From NCBI GenBank assembly GCA_903919315.1, contig CAIXHP010000018.1, positions 1 through 39,893 on the forward strand: a DNA stretch of 39,893 nt, given 5' to 3'. The notes beneath the pieces are model-generated. The model was not told where the DNA came from. It ran no database searches and saw only the letters and a list, made by a program, of their open reading frames with translations. A program made the translations under genes and the position numbers. The stretch is from an uncultured Pseudomonadota bacterium. Its GTDB lineage: Bacteria; Pseudomonadota; Alphaproteobacteria; UBA9219. This document shows, one piece after another, positions 32,555 through 39,893 of this stretch (within the stretch, counting starts at the first letter, position 1; every line of letters begins with the position of its first letter).

Positions 32555-32571
32555 CGCCGTCGAAGACGGCG
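32555..32571 (-). terminator. Terminator-like hairpin after cpaD
   Basis: CGCCGTC and GACGGCG arms with a 3-nt loop. In the minus-strand direction the stem is followed by ATTTCTTAAT, a partial T-run. It lies 59 bp after the cpaD stop and would end or attenuate the transcript coming from cpaA-cpaD. Confidence 0.6.
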
Positions 32572-32629
32572 CTTTGGATCACGATCCGTTAACGCCGTTC
32601 CGGCGCGGGAAAAGAAAAGCGAGCTGCCG

Positions 32630-33034
32630 CTAAGGCGTTGCAGGCGCGGGTGCCGCGGCCACCGGGGCTTCGGCGTTGGGATTGATGAGCGCCTTGGTCT
32701 GGCCCGCGAGATAGCGGCTGACTCCGGTCGCCGTCGTGGTGCCGTTCGACGGGCCTGCCTGGCGGCCCTTGATCAAATCTTCGGGGCGCTCGACGGCGGC
32801 GGCCAGATTGCGGCGCGTGGCGCAACCGAACTGCGGCGCGGGTTGGTTTTCAAGCGGGCTGTTCGCGACGGTGCGCCAGTCGGGGCACTCCGGCGCTACG
32901 GCGATCATGCGGCCATCTTGTGACGGCATGATCTTGATGGCGGTGTCGGGAGCCGGAGTCGCGACATAGCGGTCGCAGCTGGTCAGCGCGACAACGGCCA
33001 AAAGGAGCGCGGACGAAAGCAGGGCAGGGCGCAT
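32630..33034 (-). CDS. cpaD: Tad pilus lipoprotein CpaD (short form)
   Basis: 134 residues. The lipoprotein signal is MRPALLSSALLLAVVALTSC with the Cys at residue 20. The mature part carries the CpaD core: a CPDWRTV motif, FGCATRRNLAAAVERPEDLI, and GR at the end of the conserved block. A Pro/Ala-rich tail follows. It is shorter than the 200 or so residues common in the family, because the region before CPDW is reduced. CpaD is an outer-membrane-associated partner of the CpaC secretin. It starts 5 bp after the cpaC stop. Confidence 0.88.
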   Translation of the reverse strand: MRPALLSSALLLAVVALTSCDRYVATPAPDTAIKIMPSQDGRMIAVAPECPDWRTVANSPLENQPAPQFGCATRRNLAAAVERPEDLIKGRQAGPSNGTTTATGVSRYLAGQTKALINPNAEAPVAAAPAPATP

Positions 33035-33039
33035 GGCGT

Positions 33040-34641
33040 TTACTCCAGAATAAAGCCGCCCGGGCCCGTCGGGCTGGGCGCGGCGGAAGGAATAGGCTGA
33101 ATCGCGCGCGGCGACGCAGGCGGCGGTGCAGACGGCGCGGGCGTGGACATCAGGGCCGCGCCGTTCGAGGTCACCGCTGTGACGGGTGCTGCGGTGGGCG
33201 CGGGCGCGTCTTCGCTAAAGCCGATGGCGGGCGGCTCATAGCGCTGCGCGCGCGGCGTGCCGCTCAAGGGACGCGCATCGGGATCGCTGTTGACGGTGCG
33301 CATGCCAAAGATACGCTCGGCATCGGACGGCGGGCTGAAGCCGTCGGTCGGCAGCGCGAGTTGCTCTTCGTCGGCGGCAGGCTTCACGACATAGGGCGTG
33401 ATGATGATGACGAGTTCGCTTTCGTTGTTCTGAAAGCGGGTCGAGCGGAACAACGGCCCCAGAACCGGCACATCGCCAAGGAACGGATACTTGTCCACCG
33501 ACTGGGTCTGGTTGCTGTTGAGCAGACCCGCGATGGCGAAGCTCTGCCCGCTGGCCAACTCGATCGTGGTCTCGGCGCGGCGCGTCGTCAGGGCGGGCAC
33601 GACGATGTTGCTGAGCGTGATCGAACCGACATCGGTCAACTGGCTGACCTCGGGCCGCACATGCAGATTGATGCGGTCTTCGCCGATGAGCGTGGGGGTA
33701 AAGGCCAGCGACACGCCGTATTGCTTGTATTCGATGGTAATCGTGTTCTGCGATTGCGGCACGGGGACGGGGAATTCGCCGCCCGCGAGGAAGCTCGCGG
33801 TTTCGCCCGACATGGCCGTCAGGTTCGGTTCCGCCAACACGGTGACGAACCCGTCCTGCGCCAAAGCGTCGATCAGGCCGTTGATGTTGAATCGCGAGCC
33901 GACGTGGCTAAAGCTGACGATGTCGTTCGTGCTGCTGCCGGTCGTGGGGCGAAAACGGTTGAGCAGGTTGCTGCCAGCCGAAATGACCTGCGTGCCGGAG
34001 GCCATGCCAAAGGCGAAGCCGCCGATGTTGCCGATGCTCTCCCAGTCGATGCCGAAACGCTTGTCCACGTCGCGCGACACTTCGGCGAAACGAACGCGGA
34101 TTTGAATCTGATTGCTGCCGCGCACCTTGATGCGGTTGATGACTTCGCCGCCTTCCTTGGGGACATAGCGCATCGCCAAGCGCCGCGCGTCTTCGACCGT
34201 TCCGGCATCCTTGGCTTCGCCGGTCAGAACGATGCCGTTGGGCACGGCTTCGACGCTGATCTTGTTGTTGGGTATGACGGCTTTCAGGGCGATCCGCAGA
34301 TCGTTGAGATTCTGCGCCACCATGAGCGTGCGATGCAGGAGCGTGCGGCCTGAACTGTCGCTGGCCATCAACGTGGTCTGGCCCGTGCGTTTGCCGAACA
34401 CCATGACCGAAGTGGGCGACAAGACCTGCACGTCGGCGATTTCGGGGTTGGCGATAAAGACGGACGTGGCGGGCGCGTTGAGCGTGAGCGGCACGCCTTG
34501 ATCCACCGAAAGATTCAACACCGTGGGCGCATAGCGCGCCACTTGCGGCTTGATCGGTTTTTCTTTGACCTCGGCGGCAAAGCCGGACGCGCTAAAAGCG
34601 ACGAACGCGATGGACAAGAGGAGGATGTTTGAGGAGCGCAT
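33040..34641 (-). CDS. cpaC: Tad pilus secretin CpaC/RcpA
   Basis: 533 residues. The signal peptide is SSNILLLSIAFVAFSASGFA. It is followed by the pilus-secretin N-domain at about 40-110 (VLNLSVDQGVPLTLNAPATS, ANPEIADVQVLSP), then a BON-like region. The secretin channel domain extends to about residue 430 (FLAGGEFPVPVPQSQNTI, YGVSLAFTPTLI, VVPALTTRRAETTIELASGQ, VPVLGPLFRSTRF). The last 100 residues are Pro/Ala-rich and probably disordered. It forms the outer-membrane pore through which the pilus leaves. Confidence 0.95.
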   Translation of the reverse strand: MRSSNILLLSIAFVAFSASGFAAEVKEKPIKPQVARYAPTVLNLSVDQGVPLTLNAPATSVFIANPEIADVQVLSPTSVMVFGKRTGQTTLMASDSSGRTLLHRTLMVAQNLNDLRIALKAVIPNNKISVEAVPNGIVLTGEAKDAGTVEDARRLAMRYVPKEGGEVINRIKVRGSNQIQIRVRFAEVSRDVDKRFGIDWESIGNIGGFAFGMASGTQVISAGSNLLNRFRPTTGSSTNDIVSFSHVGSRFNINGLIDALAQDGFVTVLAEPNLTAMSGETASFLAGGEFPVPVPQSQNTITIEYKQYGVSLAFTPTLIGEDRINLHVRPEVSQLTDVGSITLSNIVVPALTTRRAETTIELASGQSFAIAGLLNSNQTQSVDKYPFLGDVPVLGPLFRSTRFQNNESELVIIITPYVVKPAADEEQLALPTDGFSPPSDAERIFGMRTVNSDPDARPLSGTPRAQRYEPPAIGFSEDAPAPTAAPVTAVTSNGAALMSTPAPSAPPPASPRAIQPIPSAAPSPTGPGGFILE

Positions 34642-34652
34642 GACGGGATTCC

Positions 34653-35546
34653 TTATTGCGGAACGTCAAAGACGGATTCGGTCGTTTCCTTGCCGCGCAT
34701 CACCTGAATGCGCTGCACAGAGCCGTTGCGGTTGCCGGGCCGCGTGAGAACGCGGCTGACGTCGCTGTCCCACGTCATGCTGTCCTGATCGGCACCCTGC
34801 GGGGCGGCGGCCAAGGCGGCGGGGTCGAGAGCGGGCGGCTCGGCGGAATTGGCGATGCTGCGCAGCGCCAGCGACAACGTGCCGATTTCCGTGACCAGAG
34901 CCAGCGTTTCGGCTTGCTTGGGCGTGACTTCGAGCGTGGCGGTCTGCGCGACCTTGGGCTCCGTGACCTGATCGTTGCTCTTTTGATCCAGCGCCAGCAC
35001 GCGCACGTTGGTCAGCATGGTCTCGCTGACCTTGTGGCCGTTGGGCTCGGTGTCGGTCTTGCGGTTGACCTGATGCGTGATGATGACATCGACATGGTCG
35101 CCGGGAAACACAAAGCCCGCGACACCGCCGACCGGCGTGATCGACACCGACACCGCGCGCATGCCGGGCGCGAGAACGGCGGCCATAAAGCTCTGATCAT
35201 GCGCCTTCGTCACGCGTCCCGACAGAATAGGCTCCCCGGTGCGCAGGCCTTGGCGCACGATGCCGCCGGTGTATTCCGACATTTCGGTCTTGCCCTTGAC
35301 GACGAATCCTTCGGCAGCGCCCTCGGCGGGCCACACCCGCCACTTCAGATCGCCGTCCTTGAGCAAAGTGCCGGAGGGCAAGTCGCGCGCGGCGACCAAC
35401 ACTTCGGTGGTTTCCGTGGTGACGACGGCGCGGCCATCAGGCCCGGTGGCTGCGGGAGCGCCCGTCATCATCGACCGCGCGAGCATCGCCGTTCCGCCCG
35501 CGATCAGCAAGGCGACAACCAGCAGGATAAATTTGCGCATCGGCAT
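34653..35546 (-). CDS. cpaB: Tad pilus assembly protein CpaB/RcpC
   Basis: 297 residues. An N-terminal membrane anchor (KFILLVVALLIAGGTAMLA) precedes a SAF domain (VLVAARDLPSGTLLKDGDLK) and an RcpC/CpaB domain (FVFPGDHVDVIITHQV, ATLEVTPKQAETLALVTEIG, LSLALRSIA). It is a periplasmic protein thought to help the secretin engage the pilus. It lies 11 bp upstream of cpaC and 12 bp downstream of cpaA. Confidence 0.94.
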   Translation of the reverse strand: MPMRKFILLVVALLIAGGTAMLARSMMTGAPAATGPDGRAVVTTETTEVLVAARDLPSGTLLKDGDLKWRVWPAEGAAEGFVVKGKTEMSEYTGGIVRQGLRTGEPILSGRVTKAHDQSFMAAVLAPGMRAVSVSITPVGGVAGFVFPGDHVDVIITHQVNRKTDTEPNGHKVSETMLTNVRVLALDQKSNDQVTEPKVAQTATLEVTPKQAETLALVTEIGTLSLALRSIANSAEPPALDPAALAAAPQGADQDSMTWDSDVSRVLTRPGNRNGSVQRIQVMRGKETTESVFDVPQ

Positions 35547-35558
35547 GGAGGACTCTCC

Positions 35559-36074
35559 TTAAAGAATTGAGGCCGAAAACAAAGCAGGGTGGGACAGCAT
35601 CATGAGCGTGCAAAGGCCGCCGATAGCGATGGCGACCCCATAGGGAATGGGAGTCTTGGCCAGAGTCTTGAGTTTCTTGTCGCCGTTCAGGTGATTGCGG
35701 CGGTAGGTAAGGGCTGCGATCGCGAGGCCGAGCAAACCGCCCGCCACCGCCGTCACAAACAGGAACACGGCCAAAAACTGCGGCCCGGCCCACAGGCCCA
35801 TCACGGCCAACAGCTTGATGTCGCCCGCGCCCGCGTATTTTTTCGCGAACAAAACGAACCCGCAAGCCAGAACGAGGCCAAAGGTGAACAGATGCTGCCC
35901 CCACGGCACGTCTTGCGGGGAGGTCAGGACATAAACGGGAAACAGCGCCAACAGCGCAAAGCTCACCACGTTGGGGATGCGATAGGTGTTGGCATCGCGG
36001 AGCGCCGCCGCGATGAGGAGCGCAGCCGCAAGTCCCAGAACAGCCAGATGAATGTAGGACAGATCGAGCGACAT
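35559..36074 (-). CDS. cpaA: Prepilin peptidase CpaA/TadV
   Basis: 171 residues of the A24 type, short form without the methylase domain. About five to six membrane helices are predicted. The two aspartate motifs are present: LRDANTYRIPN (first Asp in an R-D-x-x-x-x-R-I-P-N setting) and GAGDIKLLAVMGLW (the GxGDxK motif). It cleaves the Flp leader before assembly. I use the ATG at 36074, which gives a typical short N-terminus; the frame could extend ten codons upstream. It lies 196 bp downstream of the pilin gene. Confidence 0.92.
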   Translation of the reverse strand: MSLDLSYIHLAVLGLAAALLIAAALRDANTYRIPNVVSFALLALFPVYVLTSPQDVPWGQHLFTFGLVLACGFVLFAKKYAGAGDIKLLAVMGLWAGPQFLAVFLFVTAVAGGLLGLAIAALTYRRNHLNGDKKLKTLAKTPIPYGVAIAIGGLCTLMMLSHPALFSASIL

Positions 36075-36146
36075 GCCGGGTACCTTAACCCATCGTTGCG
36101 CCAAGCCTAAGGCGGTTTTTCAAGAGGTCGTGAAAAGAAGGTTGTT

Positions 36147-36260
36147 ATGGCGGAGACGAAAATTACAGAAAGAAGCGGCGTTGGCCCGGCTATTCCGACG
36201 AACATGGCGGGCCGTGAGGCCTTGATGTCCGCCGGAAGCTCGGGGCCAACACCCAAGTAG
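36147..36260 (+). CDS. Possible 37-residue small protein
   Basis: A short open frame on the strand opposite to the pilus genes, in the gap between the pilin and cpaA. It begins MAETKITERSGVGP with AAGAAGG about 5 nt before the ATG and ends AGSSGPTPK. There is no membrane segment, and the product is polar and Gly/Pro/Ser-rich. Such frames arise easily by chance, so translation is doubtful. Confidence 0.25.
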   Translation: MAETKITERSGVGPAIPTNMAGREALMSAGSSGPTPK

Positions 36261-36270
36261 CGCTGAAGGC

Positions 36271-36441
36271 TTACGAAGTCTTCAGGTTGTCTTGCACGGT
36301 CTGGAAGACCGAACGCAACTGCGGCCCAAGCGTCAGCAGAACGGCGACGATGGCCACGGCGATCAAAGAAGCGATCAGGCCGTATTCGATGGCCGTCGCG
36401 CCTTCTTCTTCCTTCACGAAACGAGCGATAAGTCTGCTCAT
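36271..36441 (-). CDS. flp: Flp-family pilin
   Basis: A 56-residue pilin precursor. A short basic leader (MSRLIARFVKEEEG) ends at the Gly before ATAIEYGLIA, the signature cleaved by CpaA. A single hydrophobic helix (SLIAVAIVAVLLTLGPQL) and a short polar tail (RSVFQTVQDNLKTS) follow. The start at 36441 is chosen because AGGAG lies 7 nt upstream; another ATG two codons earlier is only 1 nt from AGGAG. It is first in the leftward tad run, as expected for the major structural subunit. Strong expression from its own promoter in the AT-rich DNA to the right is likely. Confidence 0.93.
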   Translation of the reverse strand: MSRLIARFVKEEEGATAIEYGLIASLIAVAIVAVLLTLGPQLRSVFQTVQDNLKTS

Positions 36442-36682
36442 AGTCATTCTCCTCTACTTTTGTGTAGGAACCGAGCGGTTCGTGAGGACGACCCTAAAGA
36501 AAGGGATTTAAAAAAACGTGAACGCGAACAATTATTTTCTGCAGTGAAAACAACGGGATAATGGCGGTTCGGTTTGCGATGGTTGCAGAAACGAAGCGCG
36601 AACGGCGAGGCGCACTATGCGTGGGACGAGTAATTTTATCTAATTGTATCAGTGTGTTGTTGTGTGTTTCTCAGCGCAAGCC

Positions 36683-37204
36683 TCACGCGAGGGCATCGCC
36701 GGTGGGTTGCGCCTCATGGGTCGGCAGGGCGGCCAGCATGGCGTGGGCCGACAGGCCTGTGACCGGATGCGTCCAGTCGGGGAGAATATCCGCCAGCGGG
36801 CGCAGCACAAATTCCCGCTCGCCCAACCTTGGGTGCGGCAGAGTCAGTTCGGTATCGTGTTGAATCAGGTCGTCAAAGAACAGAATGTCGATGTCGATCG
36901 TACGCGGGCCGTAATGAAAGGTCGGCTGGCGTCCGATGTCGCGTTCGATGTCCCGGACGGTATAGAGCAGCGCCATCGGATCAAGCGCCGTCTCGCCCGC
37001 CACGACGGCGTTCAGGAAAACCGGCTGGCCGGAAACATAGGCGGGCAGGGTTTCGTAAACCGGCGAAGCGGCGGTGACGGTCACATAGGGCCGCAACGCC
37101 GCCAACGCCGCGCGCAGATGCGCTAGCCGGTCGCCGACGTTGGATCCCAGCGCGAGACAGATTTTGTGCCGAGGCGGCAAAGGCTGCGGAGTCGGTTGTG
37201 TCAT
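36683..37204 (-). CDS. folK: 2-amino-4-hydroxy-6-hydroxymethyldihydropteridine diphosphokinase
   Basis: Folate pathway enzyme that transfers pyrophosphate from ATP to 6-hydroxymethyl-7,8-dihydropterin. The HPPK motifs are ALGSNVGDRLAHLRAAL near the N-terminus, YETLPAYVSGQPVFLNAVV in the middle, RTIDIDILFFDD with the two Mg-binding aspartates, and LTLPHPRLGEREFVLRPLAD. The C-terminal end is normal. About 173 residues from the ATG at 37204, which I prefer; a longer frame is possible. The gene stands alone here. Confidence 0.94.
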   Translation of the reverse strand: MTQPTPQPLPPRHKICLALGSNVGDRLAHLRAALAALRPYVTVTAASPVYETLPAYVSGQPVFLNAVVAGETALDPMALLYTVRDIERDIGRQPTFHYGPRTIDIDILFFDDLIQHDTELTLPHPRLGEREFVLRPLADILPDWTHPVTGLSAHAMLAALPTHEAQPTGDALA

Positions 37205-37292
37205 GCGCGGCATCATGCCAAGCGCCCCCGCGCTTGGCAACCACATCAAACGTGGTGTTTTGCGAAACGATCAGAACGGCGCTTCCCCGTCC

Positions 37293-37937
37293 TCAAACGG
37301 GCCGCGCCAGTTTCCACAGATGGGCGAACTGATTGCGAAAAGTTTCGACCACGGACGTGTTGCGCAAAACGACCACCTGCTTCTTTTTCCACAGAACAAA
37401 GGCGAGGCGGTCGGCATAGATGCAGTAAGTGATCTTTCCGATCATGTCCGGCGGCAGAGCGCGATAGATGCGCCGCGATCTGTGAAGCATTTTCTGCCCT
37501 TCGGGAACCAGCGATTTCAACTTGAGCTGCAATCGCTCAGCCCACGCCAAATAGATGTCGTTGGTCTTGAGGTGGGCCGGAAGATACCACAGGCTTTCGT
37601 CGGTCGAAGACGTGAGAATTTCTTCGCCCTCGCGACGAACGGCGGCCAGACAGTCCTCGCCCCATTTCGCGATAAAGTTGGGGCCGCCGAAACGCAGGAT
37701 GGCGGCCAGATCGTCCGTGCGGCGCAAGCCTCCGCCCGGCAGAAATTCGATGCCCTGACATTCCAGCGCGTTCTGTATCGCGATCAAGGTACGCTCGCGC
37801 GTTTCGCCGATATTCCGCTCATAGTTATGGATGGCGGTCAGGGACAGTCCCGCCGCCCGCGCCAAATCACGCTGTTGCCATTCCAGCAGAGCGCGGGCGG
37901 CCTTGACCAAAGGGGGCGATAAAGAAAACGTGTTCAT
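37293..37937 (-). CDS. HTH (XRE-type) regulator with C-terminal effector-like domain
   Basis: 214 residues. Residues about 9-70 form an XRE-type helix-turn-helix (ARALLEWQQRDLARAAGLS, LTAIHNYERN). The second half has a DESLWYLPAHLK stretch and a beta-alpha part (TYCIYADRLAFVLWKKKQVV, then ETFRNQFAHLWKLA). This ending resembles the phospholipase-D-like sensor region of TrmB-type regulators, where an F..LW motif is common; that comparison is by eye. It is divergent from a periplasmic binding-protein gene 113 bp away and may control it. Confidence 0.78.
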   Translation of the reverse strand: MNTFSLSPPLVKAARALLEWQQRDLARAAGLSLTAIHNYERNIGETRERTLIAIQNALECQGIEFLPGGGLRRTDDLAAILRFGGPNFIAKWGEDCLAAVRREGEEILTSSTDESLWYLPAHLKTNDIYLAWAERLQLKLKSLVPEGQKMLHRSRRIYRALPPDMIGKITYCIYADRLAFVLWKKKQVVVLRNTSVVETFRNQFAHLWKLARPV

Positions 37938-38050
37938 ACATGAAATATCTATCAGAATAATAGTTAAAACATGATTGCCATCGATGAAGCTTATTGCTTT
38001 CGCCGTCGTTGGCTAAATTTCTCCCAGCAATTTCCGTATGGAGGAACGTT

Positions 38051-38929
38051 ATGGGACGGCAAAGATTATGGATCAGCGTCATTATGCTGGGCGGATTGGC
38101 GATAGGGGGCGGCTATGCGGGGGCGCGGCTGGGAATGCCGGAGACGCTAGCCCAGCCCGCTCGGCAACACGAAACCGCCTATGACCGCATCATGCGCACG
38201 CGGGTGATCCGTTGCGGCTATTTTGTCTGGCCGCCGTTCTTGGTTAAGGATGCGAACACGGGTGCCCTGTCGGGTTTCAGCCATGATTTCATGGCGGCGC
38301 TCGGTGCGGCGCTTGATGTCAAAATCGAATGGACGCAGGAACTGGGTTTTGCCTCTTATCTGCAAGATCTGGCCAGCGGCCGCTACGACATGGAATGCAC
38401 GGGTGGCTGGCCCAACGCCAAACGCGGCCAGTTGGCGTTTTTCTCGAAGCCCTACGCCTTCATGCCTTCGGTGGCGGTCGCGCGGGCGAACGACGCGCGT
38501 TTTGATAAAAGCTTGGACGCGATCAACGCGCCGACCGTTACGGTCGCGACCATAGACGGCGAAGCTTCGGCCATGATCCGCGACAGCCGCTTTCCGGCGA
38601 CAAAACAGGCGAGCCTGCCGGATATAGCGTCGCCCAGCGATTTGATCCTCAACGTCGTGACGGGCAAGGCCGATGTCACGTTTCTCGATCTCGTCAGCGT
38701 CCGGCAATACGACGCGCGTTATCCGGGAAAAATCAAAATTCTAGGCCTCGACCACCCCGTCCACCTCATCGCGCTCAGCGCCACGCTGCCGCAGGACGAG
38801 CGGTTGAAACAGATGATCGACACAGCCACCGACCAGTTGTTGAATTCCGGCCAGATTGATAATCTGCTGAACGCCTATGAGAAGGGCGGACGTATGTTCC
38901 TGCGGGCTGACCAAACTTTCCGCGAGTAG
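38051..38929 (+). CDS. Periplasmic binding protein, family 3
   Basis: 292 residues. The N-terminal signal or anchor segment is RLWISVIMLGGLAIGGGYAG. The SBP_bac_3 domain follows: RVIRCGYFVWPPFLVKD, GALSGFSHDFMAALGAALDV, SYLQDLASGRYDMECTGGW, and the C-terminal QMIDTATDQLLNSGQIDNLL. TGGAGGAACGTT provides a strong ribosome binding site for this ATG. Upstream in-frame ATGs have none. No transporter genes are adjacent. Two cysteines (IRCGYF and MECTGG) may form a disulfide. With the divergent regulator it forms a likely ligand-responsive pair. Confidence 0.9.
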   Translation: MGRQRLWISVIMLGGLAIGGGYAGARLGMPETLAQPARQHETAYDRIMRTRVIRCGYFVWPPFLVKDANTGALSGFSHDFMAALGAALDVKIEWTQELGFASYLQDLASGRYDMECTGGWPNAKRGQLAFFSKPYAFMPSVAVARANDARFDKSLDAINAPTVTVATIDGEASAMIRDSRFPATKQASLPDIASPSDLILNVVTGKADVTFLDLVSVRQYDARYPGKIKILGLDHPVHLIALSATLPQDERLKQMIDTATDQLLNSGQIDNLLNAYEKGGRMFLRADQTFRE

Positions 38930-39016
38930 ACGGGATGCCAACGTCCTCAGAACGTTATCAATGCCGCTGTGAACGTCGTGATGCCCGATACTGGTTCCTT
39001 ATAGGTCAGCAGAGCC

Positions 39017-39757
39017 TTAACGAAGCGCGCCGTCAAAAACAGGAAGGCCGATCAAGGAAGCAATCGCTATAAGCGCATAGCAGATGTTTCTGAAAGTCTG
39101 CTCTTTGGCGAGTCCAAACATGCGAGAACCAAGCCACATGCCGAGGCTAAAAGTCGGAAGCGTGGCGAAACTGAGCCACATGACTTCCGATGTGAAGAGT
39201 CCCCCTATGATGTAGGTGATAGTGTTAACAATCATAGTGCAGGCAAAGAAGAGGATAATGTTTGCCCTCACACTTCCGGATTGTCCCTGACCACTCAGCC
39301 AGTACAGAATGACAGGAGGGCCACCTATCTGGGCAAGGCCGCTGAACACGCCTGATAGAGAGCCGACACCCACGGTCAACGACGTTCTCGGCTGGCCATG
39401 GTACCTCCAACCAGAAACCAACAAAACAAGAGCCGGTATGACGGCGCACACAATGATCCACCGGACTGTTATCGGCTCGGAGTGAGTTAGTATCCATGTG
39501 CCAAGCGGAATGCCAAGGATCGCTCCGGCTGCCATGGTGGCAACCTCCTTTTTGTTCGCCTTTCTCCATGCGTTTGGTATGAGGGCGATCGAAGGGACAG
39601 AGTCTACGATAAGAAGCAATGGCGCAACCAGCGTAGGATTTACTACCGCATTTGCTATGGGGGCGAGGATTAAAGCGGAACCAAAACCGGAAAACCCGCG
39701 CGCAAGCCCTGCAATAAACGCTACCGAAGCGAGAAAAACAATGGAGGCAGCGCTCAT
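39017..39757 (-). CDS. TauE/SafE family permease
   Basis: 246 residues with about eight membrane helices. The two half-repeats each begin with a Gly-rich segment: AGLARGFSGFGSALILAPI in the first half and GVGSLSGVFSGLAQIGGPPV in the second. These are typical of TauE/SafE sulfite/organosulfonate exporters. The substrate cannot be told. GC content is lower than in most of the window. The start is uncertain, since a GTG 24 bases upstream is in frame. Confidence 0.88.
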   Translation of the reverse strand: MSAASIVFLASVAFIAGLARGFSGFGSALILAPIANAVVNPTLVAPLLLIVDSVPSIALIPNAWRKANKKEVATMAAGAILGIPLGTWILTHSEPITVRWIIVCAVIPALVLLVSGWRYHGQPRTSLTVGVGSLSGVFSGLAQIGGPPVILYWLSGQGQSGSVRANIILFFACTMIVNTITYIIGGLFTSEVMWLSFATLPTFSLGMWLGSRMFGLAKEQTFRNICYALIAIASLIGLPVFDGALR

Positions 39758-39767
39758 AGTACCGGAC

Positions 39768-39893
39768 TCATTTTTGAACACCCTGTAATATCAGCATGTT
39801 AGGTTGTCTTTTGGGGGCTGAGGGGGCGGTAAAGAATATTTTTTGGGCTTCGTTTTCTGCTCCGGCGAGGAGCCTTGCGAGAGTTTCGAGGCC
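39768..39893 (-). CDS. Possible C-terminal end of a gene running in from the right
   Basis: An open frame enters from the right edge and stops 10 bp before the permease start. The peptide reads GLETLARLLAGAENEAQKIF, then FTAPSAPKRQPN, and ends in LILQGVQK. It could be the tail of a real gene. The KIFFTAP-coding part resembles non-coding DNA near 22610, so part of it may be repeat-derived. Confidence 0.3.
   Translation of the reverse strand, partial: GLETLARLLAGAENEAQKIFFTAPSAPKRQPNMLILQGVQK

Noticed and set aside
33361-35570. Plus-strand open frames across cpaC and cpaB
   Set aside because: Shadows of secretin and CpaB genes, with no independent signals.

Overview
The window looks like a chromosomal piece of a GC-rich alphaproteobacterium, probably Rhodospirillales-like. 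The evidence is hopanoid genes (hpnH, hpnG, hpnE, with ispH), a complete alphaproteobacterial-type tad/cpa pilus locus, an AcnA aconitase, an LdtR-like MarR regulator and a DUF1036 protein. Codon use is strongly GC-biased, so nearly every real gene casts long antisense shadow ORFs. No tRNA, rRNA, CRISPR array or intact prophage is visible. Species assignment is inference.

Layout. 1-3500: the 3' tip of an unidentified gene, the truncated tail of an AAA/DUF4143-type ATPase, and a ribonucleotide reductase alpha gene without an ATP cone. A 100-residue protein is coupled to that gene by an ATGA overlap, and a 206-bp copy of its 3' end lies 865 bp away with a lower-GC secreted-protein gene between the copies. 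3500-4028: non-coding, with CCAC/GTGG palindromes in front of nrdA and a 136-bp element with perfect 25-bp inverted ends. 4029-9949: hopanoid region, with ispH, a 99-residue unknown and hpnH on the plus strand, and hpnE and hpnG on the minus strand. Two tandem paralogous membrane-protein genes of unknown function sit between the two arms.

10045-21987: a divergent type I asparaginase homologue, a periplasmic binding protein paired with a chemoreceptor, a secreted unknown, a single-domain Clp-type AAA+ ATPase coupled to acnA, two small exported proteins, an Uup-type ABC-F ATPase and a DoxX-family protein. 22000-23350 is an accessory patch. It holds an IS110/IS1111 element with most of the transposase deleted but its 3' non-coding segment kept, then an AT-richer gene with a possible CheD/NTAN1/CNF-type Cys-His arrangement, then a 118-bp MITE-like repeat that recurs near 27.5 kb and, truncated, near 24.5 kb. 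23457-27462: an orphan branched-chain-amino-acid-type binding protein, a Met/His-rich Spy/CpxP-like protein, an LdtR-like regulator, a TPR lipoprotein of TadD type and a Cys-rich secreted protein.

27633-36441 is the tad/cpa locus, transcribed leftward: Flp pilin (a 56-residue gene), cpaA, cpaB, cpaC, cpaD, then a terminator-like hairpin and a fresh leader, then cpaE, cpaF, tadB and tadC. Together these supply pilin, prepilin peptidase, secretin and its accessory proteins, the localisation ATPase, the motor ATPase and the platform proteins. The right end has folK, a HTH regulator divergent from a family-3 binding protein, and a TauE/SafE permease of lower GC.

The leads most worth pursuing are the IS1111 deletion derivative with its retained RNA-type region, the possible Cys-His deamidase-fold protein beside it, the tandem paralogues inside the hopanoid locus, the duplicated segment next to nrdA, and the AAA+ ATPase coupled to aconitase.
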